A stretch of DNA of 64,000 nucleotides from Nocardioides sp. JQ2195 (GTDB taxonomy: Bacteria > Actinomycetota > Actinomycetes > Propionibacteriales > Nocardioidaceae): NCBI RefSeq assembly GCF_012272695.1, contig NZ_CP050902.1, positions 372,001 through 436,000 on the forward strand, in the 5' to 3' direction. Position 1 is the first letter of the stretch, and every line of letters begins with the position of its first letter. The notes below the pieces were generated by a model, which searched no databases, was not told where the DNA came from, and saw nothing but the letters and a program-made list of their open reading frames with translations. Shown here one piece after another: positions 46,135 to 54,961 of this stretch. The position numbers and the translations under genes were made by a program.

Positions 46135-46773
46135 ATGGTCAATCACGCACGCCTCCGCACTGCCCTGATCGCTCCCGTCGCAGCCTTCGCTGCGATGGGC
46201 GCCATGACTCTCGTGTCGCCGGTCCACGCGACGACCGCTGAGTCCTCCGTTGCCTCCGCCACCACGCGCATCAACCACAAGGACAGCCTGCGTGACGTGC
46301 GCGGTGCCAGTGTCGAGAGCTCGGACAGCCTCAAGCGGGTCCGGACGAACAAGACCGCTGACATCACCAAGCTCACGGCGACCTACGGGCGCAAGCTGGT
46401 GATCACCTCGACGACCCGCAGGACGATGCCGAAGGACCAGATGGGTGTGGTGGCACGCCTGGCCACCAGCGGCAGCGACTACGACTACCAGGTCGACTAC
46501 GTGCGCGGGTTCATCGGCCAGGGGAACGTGCTGCAGCTCTCGACCAACGAGTACGAGCCGGTGACCTGCGCGGGACTCAAGGTGAAGCGCGCCAACGCCA
46601 AGCACCGTGTCAAGATCATCGTCCCGGCCCGCTGCATCGGCGAGCCGACGCGGGTCCGGGTCGGTGCGGTCACCCTCGTGCAGAAGGGCGACAGACTGTT
46701 CATCGACGACGCCTTCGACAACACGAGCGACGGTTACACCATCGCGTTGAGCCGCTGGCTCAAGCGCCGCTGA
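46135..46773 (+). CDS. Secreted protein of unknown function (island)
   Basis: A 212-residue protein with a clear Sec signal peptide (RLRTALIAPVAAFAAMGAMTLVSPVHA, cleavage after VHA). The mature part is polar with two Cys (EPVTCAGLKV and PARCIGEPTR) that may form a disulfide; overall it looks like a small beta-rich domain. CATGCT six bases upstream of ATG 46135 suggests a leaderless transcript. No family is recognised. Its place in the glycan island suggests a cell-surface role (inference). Confidence 0.6.
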   Translation: MVNHARLRTALIAPVAAFAAMGAMTLVSPVHATTAESSVASATTRINHKDSLRDVRGASVESSDSLKRVRTNKTADITKLTATYGRKLVITSTTRRTMPKDQMGVVARLATSGSDYDYQVDYVRGFIGQGNVLQLSTNEYEPVTCAGLKVKRANAKHRVKIIVPARCIGEPTRVRVGAVTLVQKGDRLFIDDAFDNTSDGYTIALSRWLKRR

Positions 46774-46787
46774 TCGGTCGGTCCGCA

Positions 46788-46833
46788 ACAGTGGAGGATC
46801 CCCTGCACAGGGTGCGGGGGGATCCTCCACTGT
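46788..46833. terminator. Bidirectional terminator in the island
   Basis: A perfect 16-bp inverted repeat (46788-46803 and 46818-46833) with a nested CCCTG/CAGGG in the loop, between the convergent secreted-protein and TylF genes. Confidence 0.85.
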
Positions 46834-46850
46834 CGTGTGGCCCGTGACGC

Positions 46851-47738
46851 TCAGCTCTTGCGCCAGTAGGCGCCGAACTCGTCGATCTGGATGATCTCGT
46901 CGGTGATGCCGTGCTGGGCGCGGTAGTCGTGCACCGCCTGGCCGGCCTGCGAGGCGTGGCTGCCGAAGTCGTCGATGATGCAGAAGCCGCCCGGTGCCAG
47001 CTTGGGGTAGAGCGGCTCGAGGGCCTGGATGGTCGACTCGTACATGTCGCCGTCGAGGCGCATCAGGGACAGCTGCTCGATCGGAGCGGTCGGCAGGGTG
47101 TCCTTGAACCAGCCGACCAGGAACTCGACCTGGTCGTCGAGCAGCCCGTAGCGGCGGAAGTTGTGCTCCACGATCTGGGCGCCGACCGCGAGCCCGCTCC
47201 ACTTGTGGTGGGTGTCGCCGGCGTCGGCGGCGTACCGCTCGGCATCCGGCTCGGGCAGGCCCTGGAAGGAGTCGGCCACCCAGACCCTCCGCTCGGTGTC
47301 CTCCCACGCCTTGAGGTTGGCGCGCATGAAGATCGTCGCGCCACCGCGCCAGACCCCGGTCTCGATCAGGTCGCCGGGGATGCCCTCGGCCTCGATCGTC
47401 GCGATCGCCTCCTGGATGTTGTCCATCCGCTTCAGGCCGATCATCGACTCCGAGCGCGAGGGCCAGTCCTGACCGGCCTCACGCAGCTCGGAGGAGTAGG
47501 GACGCTTGTAGGCGACCTCAAGGTTGAACCGGTTCGCCAACCGCCCGGCGGCGTGGGCCCCCCGCTTGAGCACCTGCGTCGCGGTCGCGCGGTTGAGGCC
47601 CGGCTGGCCGAGGGTGCCGGTGCCGATGCTGCGGGCACCACCGAGGATGGTGTCGTTGTCCTCGGCAAGGGCCCCGGTCAGGCTGCGCTTGACGATGTCG
47701 AGGTAGAGGTCGCGGAGTGCCGCTTCAGAGGTGGTCAC
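46851..47738 (-). CDS. TylF/MycF-family sugar O-methyltransferase
   Basis: A 295-residue methyltransferase. The TylF/MycF pattern is clear: GDLIETGVWRGGATIFMRANLKAW, RRVWVADSFQGLPEPDAERYAAD, and LSLMRLDGDMYESTIQALEPLYPKL, whose DGDMYEST holds metal ligands, then GGFCIIDDFG. These Mg-dependent enzymes methylate hydroxyls of deoxy sugars, such as mycinose precursors. An N-terminal helical extension of about 80 residues precedes the core. In this island it probably methylates a 6-deoxyhexose (inference). Confidence 0.88.
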   Translation of the reverse strand: MTTSEAALRDLYLDIVKRSLTGALAEDNDTILGGARSIGTGTLGQPGLNRATATQVLKRGAHAAGRLANRFNLEVAYKRPYSSELREAGQDWPSRSESMIGLKRMDNIQEAIATIEAEGIPGDLIETGVWRGGATIFMRANLKAWEDTERRVWVADSFQGLPEPDAERYAADAGDTHHKWSGLAVGAQIVEHNFRRYGLLDDQVEFLVGWFKDTLPTAPIEQLSLMRLDGDMYESTIQALEPLYPKLAPGGFCIIDDFGSHASQAGQAVHDYRAQHGITDEIIQIDEFGAYWRKS

Positions 47739-47861
47739 GCGCTGGAATGTAGCACCGGAACGTGGCCCGGATCACCGTGTTGAACACCGCACCGATTGCC
47801 CGTATCCCGGCCCGTTCTCGGTCGTTGAACCTGCCGACCGTCCTCTTCTGCGAAGGCCACG

Positions 47862-49046
47862 ATGTCGGACCTGACCTATTGCACGATCCTCGCCACCAAC
47901 TACCTCCCGAAGGCGTTGTCGCTGGCCGAGAGCCTCCAGGTGCACCACCCGGACGCCGAGCTCGTCGTGCTGCTCATCGACGCCCGGGGTGAGGCTGACC
48001 TGCCCTCCATCGGGCACGCCCACCTGCCCAACGTGCGGCTCGTCGGCACCGACTTCCTCGGGCTGGCGCCGTCCGAGATCGACCACCTGGCGATGACCTA
48101 CGACCTGGTCGAGTTCGCCACCGCGATCAAGCCGTTGGCGTTCAAGCGGATCCTCGAGACCGCCGAGCAGATGGCCTATCTCGACCCGGACACCTACGTG
48201 ACCGCGCCGATGGAGGAGCTCTCCAAGGAGCTCGACGCGAGCGACGGCGGCATCCTGCTCACCCCGCACTTCCTCGAGCCGCTGCCCGAGGGTGCACCGG
48301 TCGCCCAGGGACACCTGCTGACGGTCGGCGTCTACAACCTGGGCTTCGGGGCCTGGGACCGTCGCGCGCTCCCGTTCCTCGACTGGTGGTGGGCCCGGCT
48401 CAAGGAGGAGTGCCTCTTCGACTACCTCTCCGGCCTGTTCGTCGACCAGAAGTGGATGGACATCGGCAGCGTGCTCTTCCAGGCCCGCAGCCTGCGCCAC
48501 TACGGCTACAACGTGTCGGTGGTGAACCTGCACGAGCGTCCGATCGGTGCCGGCCTGGTCATGCTGACCACCGGGGAACCGCTGCGGCTCTTCCACTTCC
48601 ACGCCTTCGACCCCGATGCGCCCGGCGAGCTGTCGACCCGCCAGACCGGCTCGACCTCGGAGCTGCGCAGCTCCAGCGCCGTGCTGGACGCCCTGTGCCG
48701 GGAGTACGCCGACCGCGTGCTGCGGCACCGCGCCGCACTCGGCGAAGCGCCGGCCTATCCCTATCTCTCCGACTCCTCCGGCAAGCGCATCTCGCGCCAG
48801 CTGCGCCGGGCCTACCGGCTCTCCGGGCCCGGCCTGCCGTCCGCGTTCGACCCGGCCTGCGCCGAGGAGTTCGCGGCCTGGCGCCGGCGTGCCTGGCGTC
48901 GCGAGGGACGCGAGCTCCTCGGCGATGCGGCCAAGAGCATCCGCCTCGCGCTGCCCGAGGAGTACGGCCGTCTGCGCAACCGGTTCCCGAGGCTGGCCAG
49001 CTCGATGAAGGGCAAGCTGGTCGGCAGGAACGGCATCTGGGGCTAG
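47862..49046 (+). CDS. GT-A-fold glycosyltransferase
   Basis: A 394-residue protein starting CTILATNYLPKALSLAESL, as in GT8-like nucleotide-sugar enzymes. A DxD-like metal site is in MAYLDPDTYVTAPM, and YNLGFGAWDRRALPFLDWWWARLKEE resembles the acceptor part of glycosyltransferases in cell-surface loci. The C-terminal 100 residues are basic and helical (RQLRRAYRLSG, WRRRAWRREGRELLG) and may lie on the membrane. The donor and acceptor are unknown. The stop abuts the stop of the next convergent gene. Confidence 0.7.
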   Translation: MSDLTYCTILATNYLPKALSLAESLQVHHPDAELVVLLIDARGEADLPSIGHAHLPNVRLVGTDFLGLAPSEIDHLAMTYDLVEFATAIKPLAFKRILETAEQMAYLDPDTYVTAPMEELSKELDASDGGILLTPHFLEPLPEGAPVAQGHLLTVGVYNLGFGAWDRRALPFLDWWWARLKEECLFDYLSGLFVDQKWMDIGSVLFQARSLRHYGYNVSVVNLHERPIGAGLVMLTTGEPLRLFHFHAFDPDAPGELSTRQTGSTSELRSSSAVLDALCREYADRVLRHRAALGEAPAYPYLSDSSGKRISRQLRRAYRLSGPGLPSAFDPACAEEFAAWRRRAWRREGRELLGDAAKSIRLALPEEYGRLRNRFPRLASSMKGKLVGRNGIWG

Positions 49047-50111
49047 CTAGCCTGCGAGGGCGGCCCGGGTCTGCGCGACGCTGCGCCGCCAGGTGAACCG
49101 AGCGGCGTGCTCGCGGGCCTGCGTCAGCCGTTCCTCGTCGAAGCGCGACGCCCGGGCCACGGCCTCGGCCAGTCCCGGGGCGGAGAACGACGACATCACC
49201 GCGGCGTGGCCGCCGGCGACCTCGAGGCTGGCCGGCTCGGGGCCGATCACCACCGGGATCCCGAGGAGCATGCCCTCGACGATCGGCAGCCCGAACCCCT
49301 CGAAGTCCGACGGGAAGACGATCATCGACGCACGTGCCATCGCCTGGCGGAACTCGGCCTCCGGAAGGTACGGCGCGAGCGTGACCAGGCCGGTCAGCCC
49401 GAGCTCGGAGACGCGTGAGTTCAGGGCGTTGCGCTGGTCACCGGTGCCGAGGACCTGCAGGCTGGGCAGGTCGAGCCCTTGGCTGACTCCGTGGGCCCAC
49501 GCGTCGAGGACGAGGTGGGGGTTCTTGTTGGTGTGGTGCGCGAACGTGATCGCCGGGCCGCTGCGCGGAGCCGGGCTCGGCACCGCCTCCGGCCACGACA
49601 ACACGTGGTCGGCACCGTGGTGGACGACCGTCGAGGGCGTCGTACGCAGGTGGGGGTGCAGTCGTTGCAGGTCGTCGAGGCTGCGCTGGGAGACAGCGAT
49701 GATCACGTCGGCCAGGTCGTAGGCGCGGCCGTAGGCGACCTTGCGCAGCAGACGGCGCGATCGCGAGAACTGCTCGGGGCGCAGCTCGTGGCGCAGGTCG
49801 TGGACCACCACCGCCAGGGGTACGCCGACGCGCACCAGGCTGGTCGAGGGCATCGTGGCGAGCACCGCATCGGCCCCGAAATCGGCGACGAGCCGCTTCG
49901 TGACCACCGACTGCCGCAACGGGCGGCCGACTGGACCGGGTCGGGGGATCCGCACCTCACAGCGGGCGTGGTGGCCGGTGGCGAGGTCGGATCCCTCGTG
50001 GACCATCACCAGCAGCTCGTCACCCGGTTCGTCCCACGCGGCCAGCAGGTTCTCGACGTAGGTCCGGATACCGCCGAAGTCGGCTGCGAGTGCGTCGACG
50101 ACGAGTCTCAT
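49047..50111 (-). CDS. GT4-family glycosyltransferase
   Basis: A 354-residue GT-B enzyme. The N-terminal domain begins MRLVVDALAADFGGIRTYVENLL, and the C-terminal domain has ITFAHHTNKNPHLVLDAWAHG, LAPYLPEAEFRQAMARASMIVFPSDFEGFGLPIVEGMLLGIPVV (read as short segments), including the E-x7-E motif EGFGLPIVE. It should add a sugar from a nucleotide donor to a lipid- or sugar-linked acceptor. ATG 50111 matches the family start; upstream in-frame codons do not. Confidence 0.88.
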   Translation of the reverse strand: MRLVVDALAADFGGIRTYVENLLAAWDEPGDELLVMVHEGSDLATGHHARCEVRIPRPGPVGRPLRQSVVTKRLVADFGADAVLATMPSTSLVRVGVPLAVVVHDLRHELRPEQFSRSRRLLRKVAYGRAYDLADVIIAVSQRSLDDLQRLHPHLRTTPSTVVHHGADHVLSWPEAVPSPAPRSGPAITFAHHTNKNPHLVLDAWAHGVSQGLDLPSLQVLGTGDQRNALNSRVSELGLTGLVTLAPYLPEAEFRQAMARASMIVFPSDFEGFGLPIVEGMLLGIPVVIGPEPASLEVAGGHAAVMSSFSAPGLAEAVARASRFDEERLTQAREHAARFTWRRSVAQTRAALAG

Positions 50112-50206
50112 GCCCCAAGCCTGTCCATGGGCCACACAGTACTCATTGGTAACAATCCTTGGGTCTCGGCCGCACCGTTGTTTGAACCATGAAAGGATCT
50201 GCGGCC

Positions 50207-51022
50207 ATGGACAGAGGGATGTTGGAGGGTGAGGTCGTGCGCGCCCAGGATGCGGCACATGCCGAGGGGCACGACTACGTCAAGGGGTCACCGCACCTGC
50301 GGCACCGCCAGCTCCGCGGTGACATCGAGCGACGGCTGACGACGATGGTCCGGGACCGGATCGCGCGCACCGGTGCCTGCAGGGTGCTGGAGATCGGCGC
50401 CGGGCACGGCACCTTCACCGACGTGCTCGTCGCGGCCGGCGCCACCGTCACGGTCACCGAGGCCAGCGAGGCCAGCGCCGCGCACCTGCGCAGGCAGTAC
50501 GCCGGAGACGCGCGGGTGAACGTCTTCCACGACGAGACCGGCGAGTTCGTGCTCGACCAGGACGAGACCTGGGACCTCGCGGTGATGATCAGCGTGATCC
50601 ACCACATCCCTGACTACGTGGCGTTCCTCGATCGGCTCCAGGGCCTGATCGCGCCCGGTGGCGGGGTCTTCTCGGTGCAGGACCCGCTGTTCTACCCGCG
50701 CCGTTCGAAGCTCTCCCACGTCGCCTCGCGAGGCACCTACTTCGCCTGGCGATTGGGCCAGGGCAACTATGCGCGTGGACTGGCCACCCGGATCCGACGC
50801 CTGCGCGGGGTCTACGACGAGACCGCCGAGTCGGACCTCGTCGAGTACCACGTGGTTCGCCAGGGCGTGGACGAGGAAGCGATCCGCACCCTGCTCGCCC
50901 CGCACTTCGACGTCGAGGTGTTCGCCTACTGGTCCACCCAGGGGCCGGTGTGGCAGCGGCTGTTCGAGAAGACCTCCCTGCGCTCCGACTTCGGGATCCA
51001 GGCCACCAACCACCGACCCTGA
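50207..51022 (+). CDS. Class I SAM methyltransferase (island)
   Basis: A 271-residue methyltransferase: motif I RVLEIGAGHGTFTDVLVAAG at about 60, VTVTEASEASAAHL as motif II region, WDLAVMISVIHHIPDYVAFLDRL (motif IV) and IAPGGGVFSVQDPLFY (motif VI). The last residues (LFEKTSLRSDFGIQA) are unrelated to common families. ATG 50207 is preferred over ATG 50189 because GAAAGGAT is eight bases upstream of it. It is divergent from the GT4 gene. The target is unknown, probably a glycan. Confidence 0.8.
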   Translation: MDRGMLEGEVVRAQDAAHAEGHDYVKGSPHLRHRQLRGDIERRLTTMVRDRIARTGACRVLEIGAGHGTFTDVLVAAGATVTVTEASEASAAHLRRQYAGDARVNVFHDETGEFVLDQDETWDLAVMISVIHHIPDYVAFLDRLQGLIAPGGGVFSVQDPLFYPRRSKLSHVASRGTYFAWRLGQGNYARGLATRIRRLRGVYDETAESDLVEYHVVRQGVDEEAIRTLLAPHFDVEVFAYWSTQGPVWQRLFEKTSLRSDFGIQATNHRP

Positions 51023-51157
51023 TCTCCACCTCGGCTGCGGCGACTGCTCCACCTCGGCCACCGACGGCGACCGCTCGATCTCGACCAGTCGACGCCGACG
51101 ACCCCGACCGCTCCGTGGCCAGACTCGGGCAGAGTCGGCCGGAGGCGGGTGATGCGC

Positions 51158-51207
51158 GTTGAACAAACGTTCATTCAAAACCGGTTTTGAATATACGTTT
51201 GTTCAAC
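51158..51207. repeat. 50-bp near-perfect AT-rich palindrome
   Basis: Arms of 25 bp match except for two adjacent bases per side, centred on CCGG. The arms begin GTTGAACAAACGT and end ACGTTTGTTCAAC. Base content is far more AT-rich than its surroundings. It could be a strong terminator, an operator for a TetR-like regulator, or insertion-sequence ends joined together. Confidence 0.85.
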
Positions 51208-51383
51208 CGGCTCGGGGTTCTTGCGGCAGGGTCGGCTCGCGCCCGGGTGGCTGGGCTCGATGTCGCTGCCCGGCCTCGGTGGTCGGCTTGACTCGGTGGT
51301 CGGCTGGCCCTCAGCTCCCTCGCGGCTCGCCACGCCGGTTCGCGTGGGGGTCGAGGTTCGTCCGGCGCGTGATCGAGGTTCAC

Positions 51384-51420
51384 GCGCGATTCACTGTCAC
51401 CAGGTGACAGCAGATCGCGC
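51384..51420. repeat. Palindromic repeat, family B copy 2
   Basis: GCGCGAT and ATCGCGC arms surround GTCACC-A-GGTGAC. On the minus strand its core and one arm (26 bases) are identical to the copy at 42144-42169. The two copies therefore bracket 9.2 kb of the island as inverted repeats. Confidence 0.75.
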
Positions 51421-51437
51421 GCAAAGCATGATCACCT

Positions 51438-52733
51438 TCAGGCGAGGTGGTCGGGGGAGTGCTCGACCCCGGTCCGCAGTCGAGTCAAGTCAGCGCGGAC
51501 CATCTGCTCGACGGTCTCCTTCAGCGTGACCTCGGGACGCCAGCCGAGCTCGGTTGCGGCGTGGGTGATGTCTCCACGAACACCACCGAAGTCGTTGCGC
51601 CGCGCGGCCTCTCCACTCGACCGTACCGTCGCCACAGGCTGACGATCCGGCCCTCCCTGGCTTTCCGACGGTCCACGACTTTCCGGCAGTCCGGGACTTT
51701 CCGACAGCCCCGGACGACTGGGACCTCCGGGCGGGGTGCTCCCCGACGACTCGGTCGCGGCAACGGCCAGTTCGGCCGCCTCGATCGCCCAGTGGCCGAC
51801 GTCAGCAAGGCGGTGCACCTGCCCAGTGGCGATCACGTAGTCGTCGGGCCTCGCCGAGCCGCTGGGCCGGGCCGAGCCGCTGGGAGGCCTTGAGTCGGTG
51901 GGCCGGGCTGACTCATTGGTCCGGGCTGAGCCGGTGGGCCGGGCTGAGCCGGTGGGCCGCGCTGCGGGGGAGTGGAGGGCGCTCTCCTGGTCAGGGTTGT
52001 CCTGGTCAGCGCTGTCCCGGTCAGGATTGTCCCGCGCGTTGCCCGGCCCTGCCCGCGCAGCGAGGGCGAACGCGCGGACGAAGTCGGCGGCCGAGCCCCA
52101 GTCACGCGCGACCGACGGGTCGCGCAGCGTGACACCCTCGGCCCGGCCGAGCACGGTTGCGGCAGCCTGGCGGGTGATCGTGGGGAGCACGAACCTCGGA
52201 TCGTGCAACGGACCGGTGTGGCCGAAGAGCACGAGGTTGGTGGCGCGGGCTCCGGCGGCGCGGGCCTCGACGACAGCGACGTGGGCGCGGGCCTTCGCCT
52301 CGGCGTACGGGCTGACGGGGTTGAGCGGGGTGGTCTCGTCGACGAGGCCCGACTCGACCGGGCCGAAGATCTCCGACGAGGACGCCTGGACGAAGGCTGC
52401 GCCGCTCTCGCCGGTCACCGACAGCATCCCGAGCACCGCCTGGTGGTTCACCTCGTCGGTCAACGTGGGTGAGTCCCACGAGGCGCCGACCGAGGAGAGT
52501 GCGGCCAGGTTGTGGACGACGTCCGGACGGTGCTCGCGCACCAGCGTGGCGAACGCAGCCGTCGAGCGCACGTCGAGCTGGAGAACCGGGACGTCCGGGA
52601 GGTGGGCGGCGATGCGGGGGTCGTCGAGCGACGTCGTGGTGCCGACCACGCGCTCACCGAGGGACAACAGGTGCCGGGCGAGCAGGATCCCGTCTTGGCC
52701 GCCGACGCCGGTGATCAGGTGCAGGCGGCTCAT
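51438..52733 (-). CDS. GDP-4-keto-6-deoxy-mannose reductase-like (RMD-type) NAD-dependent epimerase/reductase with repeat insertions
   Basis: A 431-residue extended SDR. Its core has [27 protein letters not shown], catalytic SPYAEAK and [13 protein letters not shown]; this matches RMD, which reduces the Gmd product to GDP-rhamnose or related 6-deoxyhexoses. Typical RMD is about 300 residues; the excess is two low-complexity insertions of roughly 65 and 45 residues (around 231-296 and 322-370) made of PTGSAR- and ESPGLPES-like repeats. They flank the conserved [24 protein letters not shown], so the core reads through and the gene may still work. It overlaps gmd by four bases. Confidence 0.8.
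   Translation of the reverse strand: MSRLHLITGVGGQDGILLARHLLSLGERVVGTTTSLDDPRIAAHLPDVPVLQLDVRSTAAFATLVREHRPDVVHNLAALSSVGASWDSPTLTDEVNHQAVLGMLSVTGESGAAFVQASSSEIFGPVESGLVDETTPLNPVSPYAEAKARAHVAVVEARAAGARATNLVLFGHTGPLHDPRFVLPTITRQAAATVLGRAEGVTLRDPSVARDWGSAADFVRAFALAARAGPGNARDNPDRDSADQDNPDQESALHSPAARPTGSARPTGSARTNESARPTDSRPPSGSARPSGSARPDDYVIATGQVHRLADVGHWAIEAAELAVAATESSGSTPPGGPSRPGLSESPGLPESRGPSESQGGPDRQPVATVRSSGEAARRNDFGGVRGDITHAATELGWRPEVTLKETVEQMVRADLTRLRTGVEHSPDHLA
51659..52030. repeat. Three in-frame tandem repeat arrays inside the RMD-like gene
   Basis: Array 1: three 18-bp units at 51659-51712 (GACTTTCCGACAGTCCGG type). Array 2: six 18-bp units at 51853-51960 (GCTGAGCCGGTGGGCCGG type). Array 3: three 15-bp units at 51986-52030 (CCTGGTCAGGGTTGT type). 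All unit lengths are multiples of three, so the reading frame is kept. Confidence 0.85.
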
Positions 52734-53704
52734 CTGTTGATCAGCCGAGCCATCTTCTCGAGGTCGGCATCCACCATCAGCCCGGCGAGCTCAGTGGGCA
52801 GGGTCTGCGCCTTCCAACCGAGAACCGACTGTGCCTTCGAGGCGTCACCGATCAACGCATCGACCTCGGTCGGGCGCTCGTAGCGGGAGTCGTGGGTGAC
52901 GTGCTCCTCCCAGTCCAGGCCTGCATGGGAGAAGGCCGCCGCGCAGAACTCCCGCACCGACGTGCCGACCCCGGTGGCCAGCACGTAGTCGTCGGGCTCG
53001 TCGTGCTGCAGCATCCGCCACATGCCCTCGACGTACTCCGGGGCGTAGCCCCAGTCGCGGATCGCGTCGAGGTTGCCGAGGTCGAGGTGGTCCTGCACGC
53101 CGAGCTTGATCGCCGCCACGCCGAGGGTGATCTTGCGGGTCACGAACGACTCGCCGCGCCGCGGCGACTCGTGGTTGAACAGGATCCCGGAGACCGCGAA
53201 AAGGTCGTAGGCCTCGCGGTAGTTCACCGTCACCCAGTGCGAGTAGAGCTTCGCGGCGCCGTACGGGGAGCGGGGGTAGAACGCCGACGCCTCGCTCTGC
53301 GGGGGCGGGGTCGCACCGAACATCTCCGACGTCGACGCCTGGTAGAAGCGGCAGTCGATGCCCGCGGCACGGATCGCCTCGAGCAGTCGCAGCGTGCCCA
53401 CCGCATCGGTCGACGCGGTGTACTCGGGCATCTCGAAGGACACCTTCACGTGGCTCTGCGCGCCGAGGTTGTAGACCTCGTGCGGCTCGATCTCGTGGAT
53501 CAGGTTGACCAGGCTGACGCCGTCGGTCAGGTCGCCGTAGTGCAGCGTCAGGCGGGGATGCTCGTGCAGGTGGTCGATGCGACTGCGGTTCAGGGTGGAG
53601 GCGCGGCGGACCAGGCCGTGGACGTCGTACCCCTTCTCGATGAGCAGCTCGGCCAGGTAGGAGCCGTCCTGGCCGGTGATCCCGGTGATGAATGCGCGCT
53701 TCAT
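52730..53704 (-). CDS. gmd: GDP-mannose 4,6-dehydratase
   Basis: A 324-residue SDR converting GDP-D-mannose to GDP-4-keto-6-deoxymannose. Diagnostic segments: [67 protein letters not shown], catalytic [12 protein letters not shown], and [17 protein letters not shown], which contacts the nucleotide. It overlaps the RMD-like gene downstream and the zinc-ribbon methyltransferase upstream by four bases each, giving a three-gene operon (methyltransferase-gmd-rmd). Confidence 0.95.
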   Translation of the reverse strand: MKRAFITGITGQDGSYLAELLIEKGYDVHGLVRRASTLNRSRIDHLHEHPRLTLHYGDLTDGVSLVNLIHEIEPHEVYNLGAQSHVKVSFEMPEYTASTDAVGTLRLLEAIRAAGIDCRFYQASTSEMFGATPPPQSEASAFYPRSPYGAAKLYSHWVTVNYREAYDLFAVSGILFNHESPRRGESFVTRKITLGVAAIKLGVQDHLDLGNLDAIRDWGYAPEYVEGMWRMLQHDEPDDYVLATGVGTSVREFCAAAFSHAGLDWEEHVTHDSRYERPTEVDALIGDASKAQSVLGWKAQTLPTELAGLMVDADLEKMARLINR

Positions 53705-54837
53705 GACGAGGTCTCCATGGGGCGGCGAGCGTAGGCGTCGAGCACGATCCGCGGCGCCAATCCCTTGTCCAGCAAGCGATCCACGCCTCGGGAGACGACC
53801 TCACCCTTGCGGCCGCCGAGACCGAGGGAGGCCAGGTAGGGCGCGGCCTGCAGCGAGTAGCGCGCCTTCGGCGTGATGCGTACGTCGACGAAGCCGGCCC
53901 GCTCGAGCGCCTCGGTCATGCTGCGCCTGGTGTGCAGGATCCAGTGGTGGGCGGCGACCCGCCGGTCGACCCAACGGCTGGTGCGCCCGCGCGAGGCGGA
54001 CAGAGCCCCGAGGGCAGCGGAGTCGACGGCGCAGCGGAAGGGAGTCTGCAGGAACAGCACCCCGCCGGGCTTGAGCAGGTCGCGGCACTCGGCGAGCAGC
54101 TCGGCCGGCTCCGGCACGTGCGCGATCACGCACCACAGCGTGACCGCGTCGTTCTCGGCGGGGAGGCCGAGGGCGGAGAGGTCGCCGAGGTCGAGCTCGA
54201 TGTCGAACTTCGAGCGAGCGATCTCGATGGCCGCCTCGAGCAGCTCGTTGCCGCCCACCTCGAACCCGCGCTCCCGGGCGTGGGCCAGGAACCCGCCGTC
54301 GCCGGCACCGATGTCATAGATACGGGGTTTCGAGACGGTCGCTGGCGCTCCCTCCTCAACCCCCGTGAGTGGTGCGGAGGTGGCTGGTTTCGAGACGGTC
54401 GCTGGCGCTCCCTCCTCAACCCCCGTGAGTGGTGCGGAGGTGGCCGGTTGCGAGACGGTCGCTGGCGCTCCCTCCTCAACCCCCGTGAGTGGTGCTGAGG
54501 TGGCCGGTTGCGAGACGGTCCGCGACGCTGATGACGGTGGTTGAGGAGGCGAGGAACGAGCCGTCTCGAAACCACCCAGTCGCGAGCCGAGCTCGTCGAG
54601 AACCTCGTCCCACGCGGCGGTGGTGACCCCGTCGCGCTTGAGCTGGAACCACGCCTCGCGCTGCTCCACGGAGATCGTGTCGAGCCCGACGGTCTCGACC
54701 GGTGCCACCTCGTCACGGTCGCTCCACCCGACGAGCCCGCACGAGGTGCAGCGGAAGTTGCGTCGACCCGATCGCCGCGAGCGCGGGTAGTGGCGCAGGT
54801 TGCCCCTCGAGCAGGCGGGGCAGGTCTGGACTGTCAT
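53701..54837 (-). CDS. Zinc-ribbon SAM methyltransferase interrupted by a REP-derived insertion
   Basis: A 378-residue protein. Residues 1-35 form a zinc ribbon ([13 protein letters not shown] ... CTSCGLVGW), as in methyltransferases of glycan loci. The methyltransferase core begins at [18 protein letters not shown] and continues [23 protein letters not shown] and [15 protein letters not shown]. Between them about 90 residues come from a 60-bp tandem repeat (20-residue units [20 protein letters not shown]). The insertion ends just before motif I, and the frame is kept. The last part ([17 protein letters not shown]) is normal. Substrate unknown. Confidence 0.75.
   Translation of the reverse strand: MTVQTCPACSRGNLRHYPRSRRSGRRNFRCTSCGLVGWSDRDEVAPVETVGLDTISVEQREAWFQLKRDGVTTAAWDEVLDELGSRLGGFETARSSPPQPPSSASRTVSQPATSAPLTGVEEGAPATVSQPATSAPLTGVEEGAPATVSKPATSAPLTGVEEGAPATVSKPRIYDIGAGDGGFLAHARERGFEVGGNELLEAAIEIARSKFDIELDLGDLSALGLPAENDAVTLWCVIAHVPEPAELLAECRDLLKPGGVLFLQTPFRCAVDSAALGALSASRGRTSRWVDRRVAAHHWILHTRRSMTEALERAGFVDVRITPKARYSLQAAPYLASLGLGGRKGEVVSRGVDRLLDKGLAPRIVLDAYARRPMETSS
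54326..54572. repeat. 60-bp tandem repeat and inverted REP element inside a methyltransferase gene
   Basis: GGTTTCGAGACGGTCGCTGG-type units start at 54326, 54386 and 54446, with a partial unit at 54506, and a REP element in the opposite orientation ends at 54572 (GGTTGAGGAGG ... CCGTCTCGAAACC). The period is exactly 60 bp. The same element type appears at 57149 and 63524. Confidence 0.88.
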
Positions 54838-54961
54838 CGGCTTACGGGGCCTTCCGGGTCGTGAACCCGTGAAGCATAACCATCCAGTAACCGCCTCGTT
54901 GAAGTCTTCCGTGGGGCCGGGGGGCCTCGCACCAATCCGTTCTCGTGTGCCTGGAGGGCTC

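Larger units (their letters stand above)
51023..51437. other. Gene-free stretch within the island
   Basis: These 415 bases between two convergent genes hold no convincing coding region. They contain a 50-bp AT-rich palindrome (51158-51207) and a family B palindrome (51384-51420). The rest is GC-rich and unremarkable; it may be a decayed insertion site. Confidence 0.6.

Noticed and set aside
51159-51407. Short reading frames starting MNKRSFKTGFE on both strands
   Set aside because: Both starts are produced by the palindrome itself, and the rest has no family signature.
54326-54572. CRISPR-like array
   Set aside because: The repeats are directly adjacent 60-bp tandem units without unique spacers, and no cas genes are present.
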